From JABMRW01 sp964396965 (GTDB lineage: Bacteria > Chloroflexota > Dehalococcoidia > Dehalococcoidales > BS750m-G39): a DNA stretch of 64,000 nucleotides. Where the stretch lies: contig CAYNGD010000009.1 in assembly GCA_964396965.1 (NCBI GenBank), positions 6,438 through 70,437 on the forward strand, in the 5' to 3' direction. Within the stretch, counting starts at the first letter, position 1. Each line of letters starts with the position of its first letter. Under the pieces are notes generated by a model that saw only the letters and a list, made by a program, of their open reading frames with translations, was not told the DNA's origin and searched no databases. The translations under genes and the position numbers were made by a program. This document shows, one piece after another, positions 24,011-32,211 of this stretch.

Positions 24011-25333
24011 CTATTTGCTCTTGGCCTTCCGGGTGACATGTAGCGTCAGACCATCGACCCGGTTGATGGTCACCTCCTCCCCGGCTTTCACCTTTCCCTT
24101 ATCGGCTACTGCCGTCCAGAGCTCGCCCTTGAACAGTACCTCCCCCTCGGGTTCCAGAGGCACCTTGACCACGGCGGTTTTGCCTACCAGCTCTTCCCGT
24201 CCGGTAGTGGCCTGGCGGCGGTGGGTGTGGACTACCCGCTGGACGACGAAGGCAAAGAAGCCGGCAATTAGTATTACCACCACCGCAATCAGCCAGGGGC
24301 TGACACCGGACAGCGGCCCCCCCCGGGGGAAAAGAATCAGCGAGCCGATAACCAGGGCGGTGACACCCCCGGCGGTAAACAGCCCAAAGCTGTGGGTGAA
24401 TAACTCACCGATGAAGAGGCCGAAGGCGAGCAGGATGAGCAGTATGCCTCCCAAGCGGGCGTCGAGGACGCCCAGCGAGTAGAAAGCCAGGATGAGGCTG
24501 ATGGCCCCAATAATTCCGGGGAAGAACATCCCCGGGTTAAAGATCTCGGCGATAATGCCCAGGCTGCCGATGCTGAGCAGGACATAGGCGATGTTGGGGT
24601 CGCTGATGGCCTGCAGGAAGCTCTCGACGAAGTTCATCTCCTCCCTGTCCAGATGATAGTTAGCAGTATTGATGGTCACCGTGGCCCCGTTGGCCAGGCT
24701 GACCTGCCGGCCATTAATCTCGGCGATGAGGTTCTCCAGGTTGTCCGCCCGCAGGTCAATGAGGTTGGCGTTCAGGGCGTCAACATCGCTGAAGGACTTG
24801 CTCTGGGTTACCGCCAGTTCGGCCTCATCCATGTTGCGCCCCCTCGTCTCGGCGATGGTCCTCATCCACTGGGCGGAGAACTCGGTTATCTTCTGCATCT
24901 GGTCCGCCGGTATCTGCTCGCCTCCCCCCGAAACCGGGTGAGCGGCGCCGATGGTCGTCCCCGGCGTCATGGCGGCAATGTTGGCCGAGAGGGTGATAAA
25001 CGTCCCCGCCGAGGCCGCCCAGGCGCCCTTGGGGGTGACATAGACGACGATGGGGACGTCGGCGTTCAGAATCTTCTCGACAATCCTCCCCGTCGCGTCC
25101 AGCAGCCCTCCCGGCGTGTCCAGCTCGATGATGCAGACGGTGGCGTGCTCCTCCTCGGCCTGGTCGATGCCCCTATCGAGATAGTCGGCCACTATGGGCA
25201 CAATGGTACCGTTAACACGAAGGACCTTAACCGTGGTCGTTTCCTGGGCATGAGTGGTGACGGCCAGCAGGGCGCCGCCTATCAAGGCGATAAAGAAGGC
25301 GATGCGGAGGCTTTTAAATAGAACTCTAATCAT
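24011..25333 (-). CDS. Long NfeD protein with ClpP-like serine protease domain
   Basis: About 440 residues. A signal peptide ends near THAQE. The ClpP/Clp-crotonase-like protease domain carries IELDTPGGLLDAT and the catalytic Ser of AASAGTFI (Ser-Lys type). Four to five membrane helices and a C-terminal OB fold follow. This is the NfeD1b/STOPP arrangement, in which the protease cleaves stomatin-like partners. ATG 25333 is used; an upstream TTG at 25351 is possible. The promoter at 25367-25396 fits either. First gene of the NfeD-NfeD-SPFH operon. Confidence 0.9.
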   Translation of the reverse strand: MIRVLFKSLRIAFFIALIGGALLAVTTHAQETTTVKVLRVNGTIVPIVADYLDRGIDQAEEEHATVCIIELDTPGGLLDATGRIVEKILNADVPIVVYVTPKGAWAASAGTFITLSANIAAMTPGTTIGAAHPVSGGGEQIPADQMQKITEFSAQWMRTIAETRGRNMDEAELAVTQSKSFSDVDALNANLIDLRADNLENLIAEINGRQVSLANGATVTINTANYHLDREEMNFVESFLQAISDPNIAYVLLSIGSLGIIAEIFNPGMFFPGIIGAISLILAFYSLGVLDARLGGILLILLAFGLFIGELFTHSFGLFTAGGVTALVIGSLILFPRGGPLSGVSPWLIAVVVILIAGFFAFVVQRVVHTHRRQATTGREELVGKTAVVKVPLEPEGEVLFKGELWTAVADKGKVKAGEEVTINRVDGLTLHVTRKAKSK

Positions 25334-25366
25334 GCGCCACAAACCAGACAAAGGGCTGTAACTGAA

Positions 25367-25396
25367 ATTATAGCCTGCTTTTGCTATCGTTGTAAA
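25367..25396 (-). promoter_or_regulatory. Promoter of the NfeD-NfeD-SPFH operon
   Basis: Minus-strand TTTACA (25391-25396), 18-nt spacer, TATAAT (25367-25372). It is divergent from the hisZ promoter only 10 bp away, so the two could interfere. Confidence 0.6.
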
Positions 25397-25406
25397 CTCT
25401 GCTCAG

Positions 25407-25435
25407 TTGAATAGCTATCGTAGTAGTGTTAAAAT
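25407..25435 (+). promoter_or_regulatory. Promoter of the hisZ-hisG-hisD operon, predicting a leaderless mRNA
   Basis: TTGAAT (25407-25412), 17-nt spacer, TAAAAT (25430-25435) with TG one base before it. The hisZ ATG (25445) is 9 nt further, so little or no 5' leader is expected, and there is no room for a His attenuator. Confidence 0.7.
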
Positions 25436-25444
25436 CTACCATCT

Positions 25445-26671
25445 ATGAGGAATCAGCGCTGTAAAGGGATGCGTGACCTTTCCCCCGCCCAGATGGCGGT
25501 CTTTCGCCTTATCGAGGGGGTCTTCCGTGACGCCTGCCTCAGCTGGGGCTATCGAGAGGTCAGGACGCCGACGCTGGAGTACCTGCACCTGTTCACCTCG
25601 GTGGGCACGCTCACTCCGGGGATGCTGGGCCGGGTCTACTCATTTTTGGACTGGGATGGCTGGAGCGGGGAGAGGGTGGTCCTGAGGCCGGACGGCACCA
25701 TCCCGGTGGCCCGCCTTTACATTGAAGATCTGGAAAAGGAGAGGCTGGCCAAGCTCTTCTACGTGGCCAATACCTTTATCTTCGAGGGGACGGGCAGGAA
25801 GAACCGGGAGCGGTGGCAGTGCGGGGCGGAGCTTATCGGGGTCTCTTCCCCCTCGGCTGACGTCGAGCTGGCGCTGCTGGTGTTGGAGGTCTTAAAAAAA
25901 CTCAAGATTGACGGGGTTAAGCTTAAAATATCCCACGCCGGCCTCATCAGGGCATTATTGGCTAGGCTGGGGCTGAGCTCCGAGGAGCAGGCCCGGGTCT
26001 TCGACCGCATCCTGGACGGCGACGGCAAAGCGCTGGCCGAGCTCAAGCTCAGGCCATCTGAGCTTGAGACGCTCTCCGCCCTGCTCGGGCTTAAGGGGAA
26101 TTCGTTGGCTTTGGTGAGGAAGCTCAAATCACTGCTGGCCGATCTGGCCGGGCTTGAGCGTGGTATTGATGACCTGGTCAGTATCGCCGGGCTTCTGGAG
26201 GTGCTAGGTGCCGACTGCCAGATTGAGCTGGCTTCGGGGAGGGGTTTTGAGTACTACACCGGCGTCATCTTCCAGATTTTCCAGGGCAGGGACAAGATTG
26301 GCGGCGGCGGCCGCTATGACGCCCTTATCCCGCTGATGGGGGGTAAAGATGTTCCCGCCTCCGGTATCGCCCTCTACCTTGACCGCCTGATGGAGATGGT
26401 AAAACCGGAGGCGCTGGTGGCATCCAAAGCGCCGAGAGTCCTGGTCAGGGCTAAATCGGGAGAGGCCAAAGAGGGCTTTGGCCTTGTTTCTCGCCTGCAC
26501 CAGGCCGGCTACCGGGCGGAGTTCAATCTGGGTGTTCAAAGCAAAGCCGACTTCGACTGGACGCTTGACGTCCGGAGTAAAGCGCCCAAATTTATCCTGA
26601 CCAGCCGGGCTAGAGAGAAGTTTGAAGCCAAAACTTTTAGCGAGGTTATAAAATTACTACCCAAAATATAA
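25445..26671 (+). CDS. hisZ: ATP phosphoribosyltransferase regulatory subunit HisZ
   Basis: A 408-residue paralogue of histidyl-tRNA synthetase that forms a complex with short-form HisG in the first step of histidine synthesis. Class II synthetase features remain: motif 2-like VVLRPDGTIPVARLY and the HisA-type motif ASGRGFEYYTG, plus a GGGGRYDALI block. The family diagnosis as HisZ rather than HisRS rests on the divergent motifs and on hisG following directly. It has a C-terminal domain like the synthetase anticodon-binding fold. Its 3' end overlaps the presumed hisG start. Confidence 0.88.
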   Translation: MRNQRCKGMRDLSPAQMAVFRLIEGVFRDACLSWGYREVRTPTLEYLHLFTSVGTLTPGMLGRVYSFLDWDGWSGERVVLRPDGTIPVARLYIEDLEKERLAKLFYVANTFIFEGTGRKNRERWQCGAELIGVSSPSADVELALLVLEVLKKLKIDGVKLKISHAGLIRALLARLGLSSEEQARVFDRILDGDGKALAELKLRPSELETLSALLGLKGNSLALVRKLKSLLADLAGLERGIDDLVSIAGLLEVLGADCQIELASGRGFEYYTGVIFQIFQGRDKIGGGGRYDALIPLMGGKDVPASGIALYLDRLMEMVKPEALVASKAPRVLVRAKSGEAKEGFGLVSRLHQAGYRAEFNLGVQSKADFDWTLDVRSKAPKFILTSRAREKFEAKTFSEVIKLLPKI

Positions 26672-28074
26672 AAATAGCCCTGCCCAAAGGCCACCTGCTG
26701 GCCGAGACCGCCGCCCGCTTAAAGAAAGCGGGGTGGGGGCTTGACGGCTATAACGCCTCGGCGCGCCTCTACCGCATCAAGTCCGAGAGCTTCCCCAAGC
26801 TTTCGGCCAAGATGTTCCACGAGCGGGACATCCCGGTGCAGGTAGCCATAGGCAACTACGACCTGGGCATCTGCGGCTCGGACTGGCTCGAGGAGCTTCT
26901 GGTAAAATACCCCTCCAGCGCCCTGATGAAGGTAGAAAACCTGGACTACGGCAGAAGTTCCCTCTATGTGGCCGCCAGCCTGGCTGAAGGCACACCTTCA
27001 ATAGAGGCAATAAGAGCCAGAGCCAGTGTTGTCCGCATCGCCAGCGAGTACCCCAACCTGGCCGAGCACTTCGCCCTCAGCCGGCGCCTGAGGCGCTTCA
27101 GCGTCTTCCCCCTCTGGGGGGCGGCCGAGGCCTATCCCCCGGAGAGCGCCGATTTAGCCCTGGTCTGTGCCACCGGAGAGGGACTGGCCGAATGCGGGCT
27201 GACGCTGGTAGCTAAGGTGCTCACCGTCAGCGCCTGCCTCATTGCCAACCGCGCCAGCTGGCAGGCCAAGGACATGAAGGAGATAGCATCCTCTATCTGT
27301 GATAAGGCAATAATTCAGGAAGAAGAGCCGGAAATGGCTCGAGTTCCGCAGTACCCGCGCAGGTTGAGGCTCTTCACCTCTGGCGACGGCGATACCGTCC
27401 GGCTGGCCCTGCCCGACGGGCACCAGCAGTCGCCCACCCTTGAGCTTTTGAACAAGGTGGGCATCGGCGTTGAAGACTACCCCTCGACGGCGGGCAACCG
27501 CCGCCCCGCCGCCAGTTTGCCTGGCGTGGTGGTCAAGGTCATCCGGCCCCAGGACATGCCCCTTCAGGTGGCCAGCGGCAACTTCGACCTGGCCATCACC
27601 GGCCGGGACTGGCTGCGCGAGCACCTCTACCAGTTTCCCGGCAGCCCGGTAAGGGAGCTGGTTGACCTCAGGTCGGGGCGGGTCAGGATAGTGGCCGTGG
27701 TCAGCCAGGATACGCCGGCAGCCGATATTTTTGACCTTAGAAGGCTCAGCGCCGGACGTGCCGCGCCGCTGAGGGTAGCCTCGGAGTACGTTAACATCGC
27801 CGATAAATACGCCCGGGACAACCACCTCGGCCTCTACCGGGTGGTGCCCACCTGGGGGGCCACCGAGGCCTTTCTCCCCGAGGACGCCGATTTATTAATC
27901 GAGAACACCGAGACCGGGCGCACCATAGCCCGCCACAACCTTAAGATTATTGACACGCTGTTTGAGTCAACCGCCTGCCTCATCGGCAGCGCCCGGAAGG
28001 TGGTCAATGAGGTAAAGCGGGAGAGGATAAGCTATATTGTCCAGGCACTGGAGATGGGGGTAAAGCTGAATTGA
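26653..28074 (+). CDS. hisG: ATP phosphoribosyltransferase, tandem HisG fusion, rare ATT start
   Basis: About 473 residues made of two HisG domains in line (about 1-215 and 248-473). Both share RIASEY/RVASEY, an LWGAAEA/TWGATEA block and an AIGNYDLGICGSDW/ASGNFDLAITGRDW block. The N-terminal IALPKG motif sits at 26674, upstream of the first ATG (26812), so the ATG is internal. Between the in-frame stop at 26638 and IALPKG there is no ATG, GTG, TTG or CTG. ATT at 26653 is favoured because GAGG precedes it by 7 nt. The PRPP loop is intact only in the second half (TETGRT, about 419-424). The first half has CATGEG. Confidence 0.8.
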   Translation: MTTQNIKIALPKGHLLAETAARLKKAGWGLDGYNASARLYRIKSESFPKLSAKMFHERDIPVQVAIGNYDLGICGSDWLEELLVKYPSSALMKVENLDYGRSSLYVAASLAEGTPSIEAIRARASVVRIASEYPNLAEHFALSRRLRRFSVFPLWGAAEAYPPESADLALVCATGEGLAECGLTLVAKVLTVSACLIANRASWQAKDMKEIASSICDKAIIQEEEPEMARVPQYPRRLRLFTSGDGDTVRLALPDGHQQSPTLELLNKVGIGVEDYPSTAGNRRPAASLPGVVVKVIRPQDMPLQVASGNFDLAITGRDWLREHLYQFPGSPVRELVDLRSGRVRIVAVVSQDTPAADIFDLRRLSAGRAAPLRVASEYVNIADKYARDNHLGLYRVVPTWGATEAFLPEDADLLIENTETGRTIARHNLKIIDTLFESTACLIGSARKVVNEVKRERISYIVQALEMGVKLN

Positions 28075-29336
28075 AGGTTGTAAAGGGTTTCAGGCTGGCC
28101 GAGGAGGTGCTGGCCCGGCGCACCTCTACCGAGTTTTACGATAACTCTCTTGAGCCGCAGGTCAGGGGGATAATCGACGAGGTTCGCTCCGGCGGGGACG
28201 CCGCCCTTTTTGGTCTTACTTTAAAGTTTGACCGGGCCAAGCTCAGCTCGCTGGAGGTGACCAGAGAGCAAATCAAAAGCGCCTATAAGCAGGTAGATAA
28301 GGAGCTGGTATCAGCCCTGAAGCTGGCGGCGGAGAGGATAGATTCTTTCCACCGGAAGCAGAAGGAAGATCTGCTTAAGGCGGTTTCGGGTCAGCTGGTA
28401 CGTCCGCTGGAGCGCATCGGCGCCTATGCCCCCGGCGGCACCGCCGCCTATCCCTCGACGGTACTGATGACGGTGATACCGGCCAAAGTGGCTGGCGTCA
28501 ATGAGGTCATACTGACCACCCCGCCCCGCCCCGATGGGACGGTTTCACCGGCGACGCTGGTCGCCGCCGACATCGCTGGCGCTAGCTGCATCTTCTCGGT
28601 AGGCGGCGCCCAGGCTATTGCCGCCCTGGCCTTCGGCACCGAGTCCGTACCTAATGTGGACAAGATCTGCGGCCCGGGTAATATCTACGTCGTCCTGGCC
28701 AAGAAGCTGGTCTGTGGCGTGGTCGGCATCGACGGCCTGCCCGGCCCCAGCGAGGTGGTCATCATCGCCGACGATACCGCCAGCCCCGCCTACTGCGCCG
28801 CCGACCTTCTGGCCCAGGCGGAGCACGACCCGTTGGCCTCGGCCATTCTGATTACCGCATCAGAGCGCCTGGCCGACGAGGTTAATCAAGAGGTAGAGAA
28901 GCAGCTGAAAGACTTAAAGCGCCGGTCTATCGCCGCCGAGTCCCTGCTCAAGCAGGGGGTTATCGCGGTGGTGGCCGATATTGATGAGGCGGTGGCGCTG
29001 GCCAACCTCTATGCACCGGAGCACCTCTGCCTGATGGTAAAAGAGGCTGACGCCCTCATCGAACGGCTGGTTAACGCCGGCTGCATCGTCACTGGCGAAA
29101 GTGCCACCGTCGTCCTGGGCGATTATATTTTCGGCCCCAGCCACGTTCTGCCCACCGGGGCCACCGCCCGCTTCGCCTCGCCGCTGAGTGTGCTTGATTT
29201 CGTCAAGCTTACCAGCCTGCTTGAGGTTGATAAGGCTACCTTAAGGAAGCTGGGCAGGGCCGCTGCCGCTATCGCCAGGGCGGAGGGGCTGGAGGCCCAC
29301 GCCCGGGCGGTGGAAAAGAGGCTGGAGGCCGAATAA
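28071..29336 (+). CDS. hisD: Histidinol dehydrogenase
   Basis: A 421-residue zinc enzyme that oxidises histidinol to histidine in two NAD-dependent steps. Landmarks: YAPGGTAAYPSTVLM, the VGGAQAIAALAFGTESVP block, CGPGNIYV, GPSEVVIIAD, AQAEHDP, YAPEHL and GPSHVLPTGATARF, which include the zinc ligands and catalytic His/Glu. TTG 28071 overlaps the hisG stop as TTGA, implying coupling. Last gene of the hisZGD transcript. Confidence 0.95.
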   Translation: MKVVKGFRLAEEVLARRTSTEFYDNSLEPQVRGIIDEVRSGGDAALFGLTLKFDRAKLSSLEVTREQIKSAYKQVDKELVSALKLAAERIDSFHRKQKEDLLKAVSGQLVRPLERIGAYAPGGTAAYPSTVLMTVIPAKVAGVNEVILTTPPRPDGTVSPATLVAADIAGASCIFSVGGAQAIAALAFGTESVPNVDKICGPGNIYVVLAKKLVCGVVGIDGLPGPSEVVIIADDTASPAYCAADLLAQAEHDPLASAILITASERLADEVNQEVEKQLKDLKRRSIAAESLLKQGVIAVVADIDEAVALANLYAPEHLCLMVKEADALIERLVNAGCIVTGESATVVLGDYIFGPSHVLPTGATARFASPLSVLDFVKLTSLLEVDKATLRKLGRAAAAIARAEGLEAHARAVEKRLEAE

Positions 29337-29345
29337 GGGAGACTA

Positions 29346-29374
29346 TTGACAAATTATTTTCCTTATGTTAAAGT
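29346..29374 (+). promoter_or_regulatory. Separate promoter of the hisC leader
   Basis: TTGACA (29346-29351), 17-nt spacer, TAAAGT (29369-29374) preceded by TGT, giving an extended -10. Start expected near 29381, about 15 nt before the leader-peptide ATG. Confidence 0.7.
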
Positions 29375-29395
29375 AAACCATATAGGTGTGAGGAG

Positions 29396-29476
29396 ATGTT
29401 AGTCTATACTACTGCCCATTATTTTTATTACTATTTTTACGCGTTTACCGGGCGCACCGGGACGCTTGGGAGGTAG
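29396..29476 (+). CDS. Tyr/Phe-rich leader peptide of the hisC attenuator
   Basis: A 26-codon ORF starting at ATG 29396, with AGGTG 7 nt upstream and a TAG stop at 29474-29476. Its start is MLVYTTAHYFYYYFYAF: six Tyr, three Phe and one His within the first 17 codons, followed by Thr/Gly/Arg codons and the stop. Such a run is the hallmark of leader peptides whose translation senses charged tRNA, here tRNA-Tyr and tRNA-Phe. Its last codons (CTT GGG AGG) form one strand of the predicted antiterminator. The peptide itself need not have a function. Confidence 0.75.
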   Translation: MLVYTTAHYFYYYFYAFTGRTGTLGR

Positions 29477-29553
29477 TGCCGCGCCGATTTAGAAACTAAG
29501 CAGAAAAACAGGAAAACAAAGAAAACCCTCCCAGGCGGAGGGAATTTTGTTTA
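29451..29553 (+). terminator. Attenuator: antiterminator and rho-independent terminator before hisC
   Basis: The terminator stem is CCCTCC (29526-29531) with GGAGGG (29537-29542), followed by AATTTTGTTT. The competing antiterminator pairs CTTGGGAGG (29465-29473, end of the leader ORF) with CCTCCCAGG (29527-29535), 9 bp including one G-U. A GGCGC/GCGCC stem (29451-29455 with 29481-29485) can enclose the antiterminator strand. A ribosome at the leader stop would block the antiterminator. One stalled on the Tyr/Phe codons (29420-29446) would leave it free, so hisC would be read when Tyr/Phe is scarce. Confidence 0.7.
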
Positions 29554-29580
29554 TATAGGACAGAAAGGGAGATAAAGAAG

Positions 29581-30684
29581 GTGTCTAAAGACGGAATAGT
29601 CAATCGAATAAGGCCGGAGCTGGCCAGCTTCACCGGCTATGTTTCCGGCAAGTCGCTGGAGGAGGTGGAGGCTTCGGCCAGGTTCCCCATAAACGGTGTC
29701 ATCAAGCTGGACGCCAACGAGAACCCTTACGGTTGCTCGCCCAGGGTAATGGCGGCGCTGAGTAAATACGACTCCTTTAATCTTTACCCCGACTCCGGCC
29801 AAAGGGAACTCAAGAGGCTGCTGGCTGGCTATACCGGCGTCAGCGCTGAGCACATCGTTGCCAGCAGCGGCAGCGACCAGATGATAGGCCTTATCAGCCA
29901 GCTTTTTGTTGGCCCCGGCGACGAGGTGATAAACCTGCCGCCTACCTTTGATATCTTTCGTTTTGCGGTGGCGCTGTGCAACGGAAAACTGGTCGAGGTG
30001 CCCCGGGACGAGAACTACAATGTTGATGTAGCCGCGGTAAAGAAGGCGATAACCAGAAAGACCAAGCTGATACTGCTGGCTAATCCCAATAACCCCACCG
30101 GCACCCCCACCCACCGGAAGGATATTCTGGAACTGCTGGGTACCGGCGTGCCCCTGCTGGCCGACGAGGCCTACGTCGAGTTCAGCGGCGAGACGGTCAC
30201 CAATCTGGTCCCTGAGTATAAGAACCTGATGGTGCTGAGGACTTTCAGCAAGTGGGCCGGCCTGGCCAGCTTCCGCATCGGCTACGGCATCTTACCCCCC
30301 GAGATTGCCAGCTACCTGATGAACATCAAGATGCCCTACAGCGTCAGCGCCGCTTCCACGATTGCGGTCAGGGAGTCGCTGAAGGACGTTGACTTTCTGA
30401 TGGACAGGGTAAAGAGGATAGTCGCCGAGAGAGAGCACCTGTTTAAGGAGCTCAAGAAGATAGAGTGGCTCAAGCCCTACCCATCGAAGGCCAACTTTAT
30501 CTTCTGCAAGGTGCTCAACGGCAGGGCCAGGCAGATATACGAAGGGCTGCTGGACAGGTGCATAATCATCCGCTACGCCAATAATTCCATGCTCAAGGAT
30601 TTTATCCGCATCGGCGTGGGCAAGCCGGAGCATACCGACATCCTGGTTAAGTTAATCAGGGAGATAGGTGAGGATAAGGCCTAG
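29581..30684 (+). CDS. hisC: Histidinol-phosphate / aromatic aminotransferase (HisC type)
   Basis: A 367-residue fold-type I PLP aminotransferase. Motifs: DANENPYG near residue 43, NPNNPTGTP, the DEAYVEF Asp/Tyr pair and the PLP Lys of RTFSKWAGLASFRIGYG. The sequence fits HisC, and it follows hisD, but HisC homologues also transaminate hydroxyphenylpyruvate and phenylpyruvate. Here the leader in front senses Tyr/Phe, so aromatic amino-acid synthesis is a likely main or second role. GTG 29581 has GGGAGA about 11 nt upstream. Confidence 0.88.
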   Translation: MSKDGIVNRIRPELASFTGYVSGKSLEEVEASARFPINGVIKLDANENPYGCSPRVMAALSKYDSFNLYPDSGQRELKRLLAGYTGVSAEHIVASSGSDQMIGLISQLFVGPGDEVINLPPTFDIFRFAVALCNGKLVEVPRDENYNVDVAAVKKAITRKTKLILLANPNNPTGTPTHRKDILELLGTGVPLLADEAYVEFSGETVTNLVPEYKNLMVLRTFSKWAGLASFRIGYGILPPEIASYLMNIKMPYSVSAASTIAVRESLKDVDFLMDRVKRIVAEREHLFKELKKIEWLKPYPSKANFIFCKVLNGRARQIYEGLLDRCIIIRYANNSMLKDFIRIGVGKPEHTDILVKLIREIGEDKA

Positions 30685-30718
30685 GCTATTTCGTCTTCAT
30701 TGTGGCCTTAGCGCCGTT

Positions 30719-30747
30719 TTGCAATGCTCGAGCCGGTCGCCTAAAAT
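30719..30747 (+). promoter_or_regulatory. Promoter of the TMEM175 gene, predicting a leaderless mRNA
   Basis: TTGCAA (30719-30724), 17-nt spacer, TAAAAT (30742-30747), 9 nt before the ATG at 30757. Confidence 0.65.
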
Positions 30748-30756
30748 GCTAGCAAT

Positions 30757-31398
30757 ATGGTGCCAGAACACAATAAAAATTCGGTAGAACGCGAGCGAGA
30801 TAATGAAAAGGTGCTCGGACGTATACTCGCCCTTAGCGATGGGGTTGTTGCCATCGCCATACTGCTTTTACTTATTGATATCAGGCTTCCCGCAGATATT
30901 TCAACCACCGGCCTGGGTACAGCCCTGTGGTCTCTGTGGCCTAGCTATCTTGCATTCTTCATAAGTTTCGTTGTTATCGGGTTATATTGGTCAGCCCACG
31001 TTCGCCTTTTCCGTGAAATCGTTCGTTATGACTGGACGCTGGTATGGCTAAACTTGCTATACCTGCTTTTCATTGTAATAATACCGTTTTCGACCTCTGT
31101 ACTTAGTACACATTTCGCAGGATTATCAGTAATAGTCTATGCTGCCACAATAGCCTGTGTCGGATATTCAATTACAATCTTGCGGGTTTATTCAGCAAAG
31201 GGCCATCGGTTAATAAGTAGTAGGTTTGGGAATACTTATATAAAGAGAGCCATATTATTGAGCCTGATCGCGCCGACTGGATTTACTATCTCGATTGGCC
31301 TTGCCTTTTTGAATCCATCAGTAGCCGAATATTTTTGGATAGTAATGCTAATAATTCATATCATTTTCCTGCGTCGATTAAGATCTCAAGAACTGTGA
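30757..31398 (+). CDS. TMEM175-family (DUF1211) potassium-channel-like protein
   Basis: A 213-residue membrane protein with about six helices. The first helix has the family signature as ALSDGVVAIAILLLLIDI (canonical FSDG, here LSDG), whose small and hydrophobic residues line the pore in bacterial TMEM175 channels. It lies between hisC and hisB but has its own promoter and a lower GC content than its neighbours, so it looks like an insertion into the histidine region. No ribosome site is visible. Confidence 0.85.
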   Translation: MVPEHNKNSVERERDNEKVLGRILALSDGVVAIAILLLLIDIRLPADISTTGLGTALWSLWPSYLAFFISFVVIGLYWSAHVRLFREIVRYDWTLVWLNLLYLLFIVIIPFSTSVLSTHFAGLSVIVYAATIACVGYSITILRVYSAKGHRLISSRFGNTYIKRAILLSLIAPTGFTISIGLAFLNPSVAEYFWIVMLIIHIIFLRRLRSQEL

Positions 31399-31423
31399 CC
31401 CCCCTCTTTTTCTAGTGTTTTTC

Positions 31424-31532
31424 GTCCCATACCCACCCTCCCAAAAGTTTTACCTTTTTCCATCTCTTTAACCCCACCCCATCTTTGGGGCAGATTTTAA
31501 AGGCAGAGCCTTTGAGGGTGGGAGGGTGGGAA
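31424..31532. repeat. Dispersed three-hairpin intergenic element, copy 3 (short)
   Basis: Copy 3 occupies the gap between the TMEM175 gene and hisB. The left arm TCCCATACCCACCCTCCCA (31425-31443) and the inverted right arm ending TGGGAA (31527-31532) match copies 1 and 2. The CCCC/GGGG hairpin is present, and an AAAGGCAGAGCCTTTGA-type palindrome replaces the AGAAGT hairpin. The right flank GAACCTCGGTT corresponds to GAACCGCGGTT beside copy 2. Confidence 0.7.
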
Positions 31533-31618
31533 ATAGAACCTCGGTTAAATAGGTAAGGGGTCCCCCCCCACTTTTGTTGGGGTTATTTATGTGTTAAACT
31601 ACAGGCGGAGAAAAAGCC

Positions 31619-32209
31619 ATGAAGGCAAGGACGGCCAAGATCAAAAGGGAGACCACGGAGACCAAAATCAGCCTGGAGCTGGGGATTGACGGAACCGGCC
31701 AGGCTAAGATTAATACCGGGATGAAGATGTTCGACCACCTTCTCTCCCAGCTCGCCCAGCACGGGAGATTTAACATAAAGCTATCAGCCGGCGGCGATGA
31801 CCAGCACCATGTCATCGAGGATGTGGCCATCTGCCTGGGTAAGGCTTTGGCTGAGGCGCTGGGGGAGAAGCGGGGCATTATAAGGATGGCCGATGCCGCC
31901 GTGCCCATGGACGATGCCCTGGCGGCGGTGGCGGTTGACATCAGCGGGCGGGGCTACACTGTTCTAGAGCTGCCCTTCGCCGATAACGACATGGCTGGCT
32001 TTCCCACCGACCTCGTTCGCCACTTCCTGGAATCACTGGCCATCGAGGCCAGGCTCAACCTGCACGCCAGCATCCGGTATGGCACCAACGACCACCACAA
32101 GGCGGAAGCCCTTTTCAAGGCGCTGGGCCGGGCGCTGGATATGGCCACCAGAATTGACCAGCGTATTTCCGGCGAGCTGCCTAGCACCAAGGGCCGTCTG
32201 GAGGAATAG
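31619..32209 (+). CDS. hisB: Imidazoleglycerol-phosphate dehydratase
   Basis: A 196-residue manganese enzyme for the sixth step of histidine synthesis. The two duplicated half-domains carry the metal ligands in FDHLLSQ, HHVIEDVAI, the central ISGRGY and GTNDHHKAEALFKAL, and the protein ends with the usual STKG segment. It is the monofunctional dehydratase, without the phosphatase domain of enteric HisB. GGCGGAG precedes the ATG at 31619. Confidence 0.95.
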   Translation: MKARTAKIKRETTETKISLELGIDGTGQAKINTGMKMFDHLLSQLAQHGRFNIKLSAGGDDQHHVIEDVAICLGKALAEALGEKRGIIRMADAAVPMDDALAAVAVDISGRGYTVLELPFADNDMAGFPTDLVRHFLESLAIEARLNLHASIRYGTNDHHKAEALFKALGRALDMATRIDQRISGELPSTKGRLEE

Positions 32210-32211
32210 CC

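Noticed and set aside
26812..28074. hisG starting at the first ATG
   Set aside because: It would remove the conserved IALPKG segment and the first 53 residues of the catalytic fold.
29381..29580. T-box riboswitch in front of hisC
   Set aside because: There is no T-box AGGGUGGNACCGCG-like sequence or specifier stem. The leader ORF and helices explain the region better.
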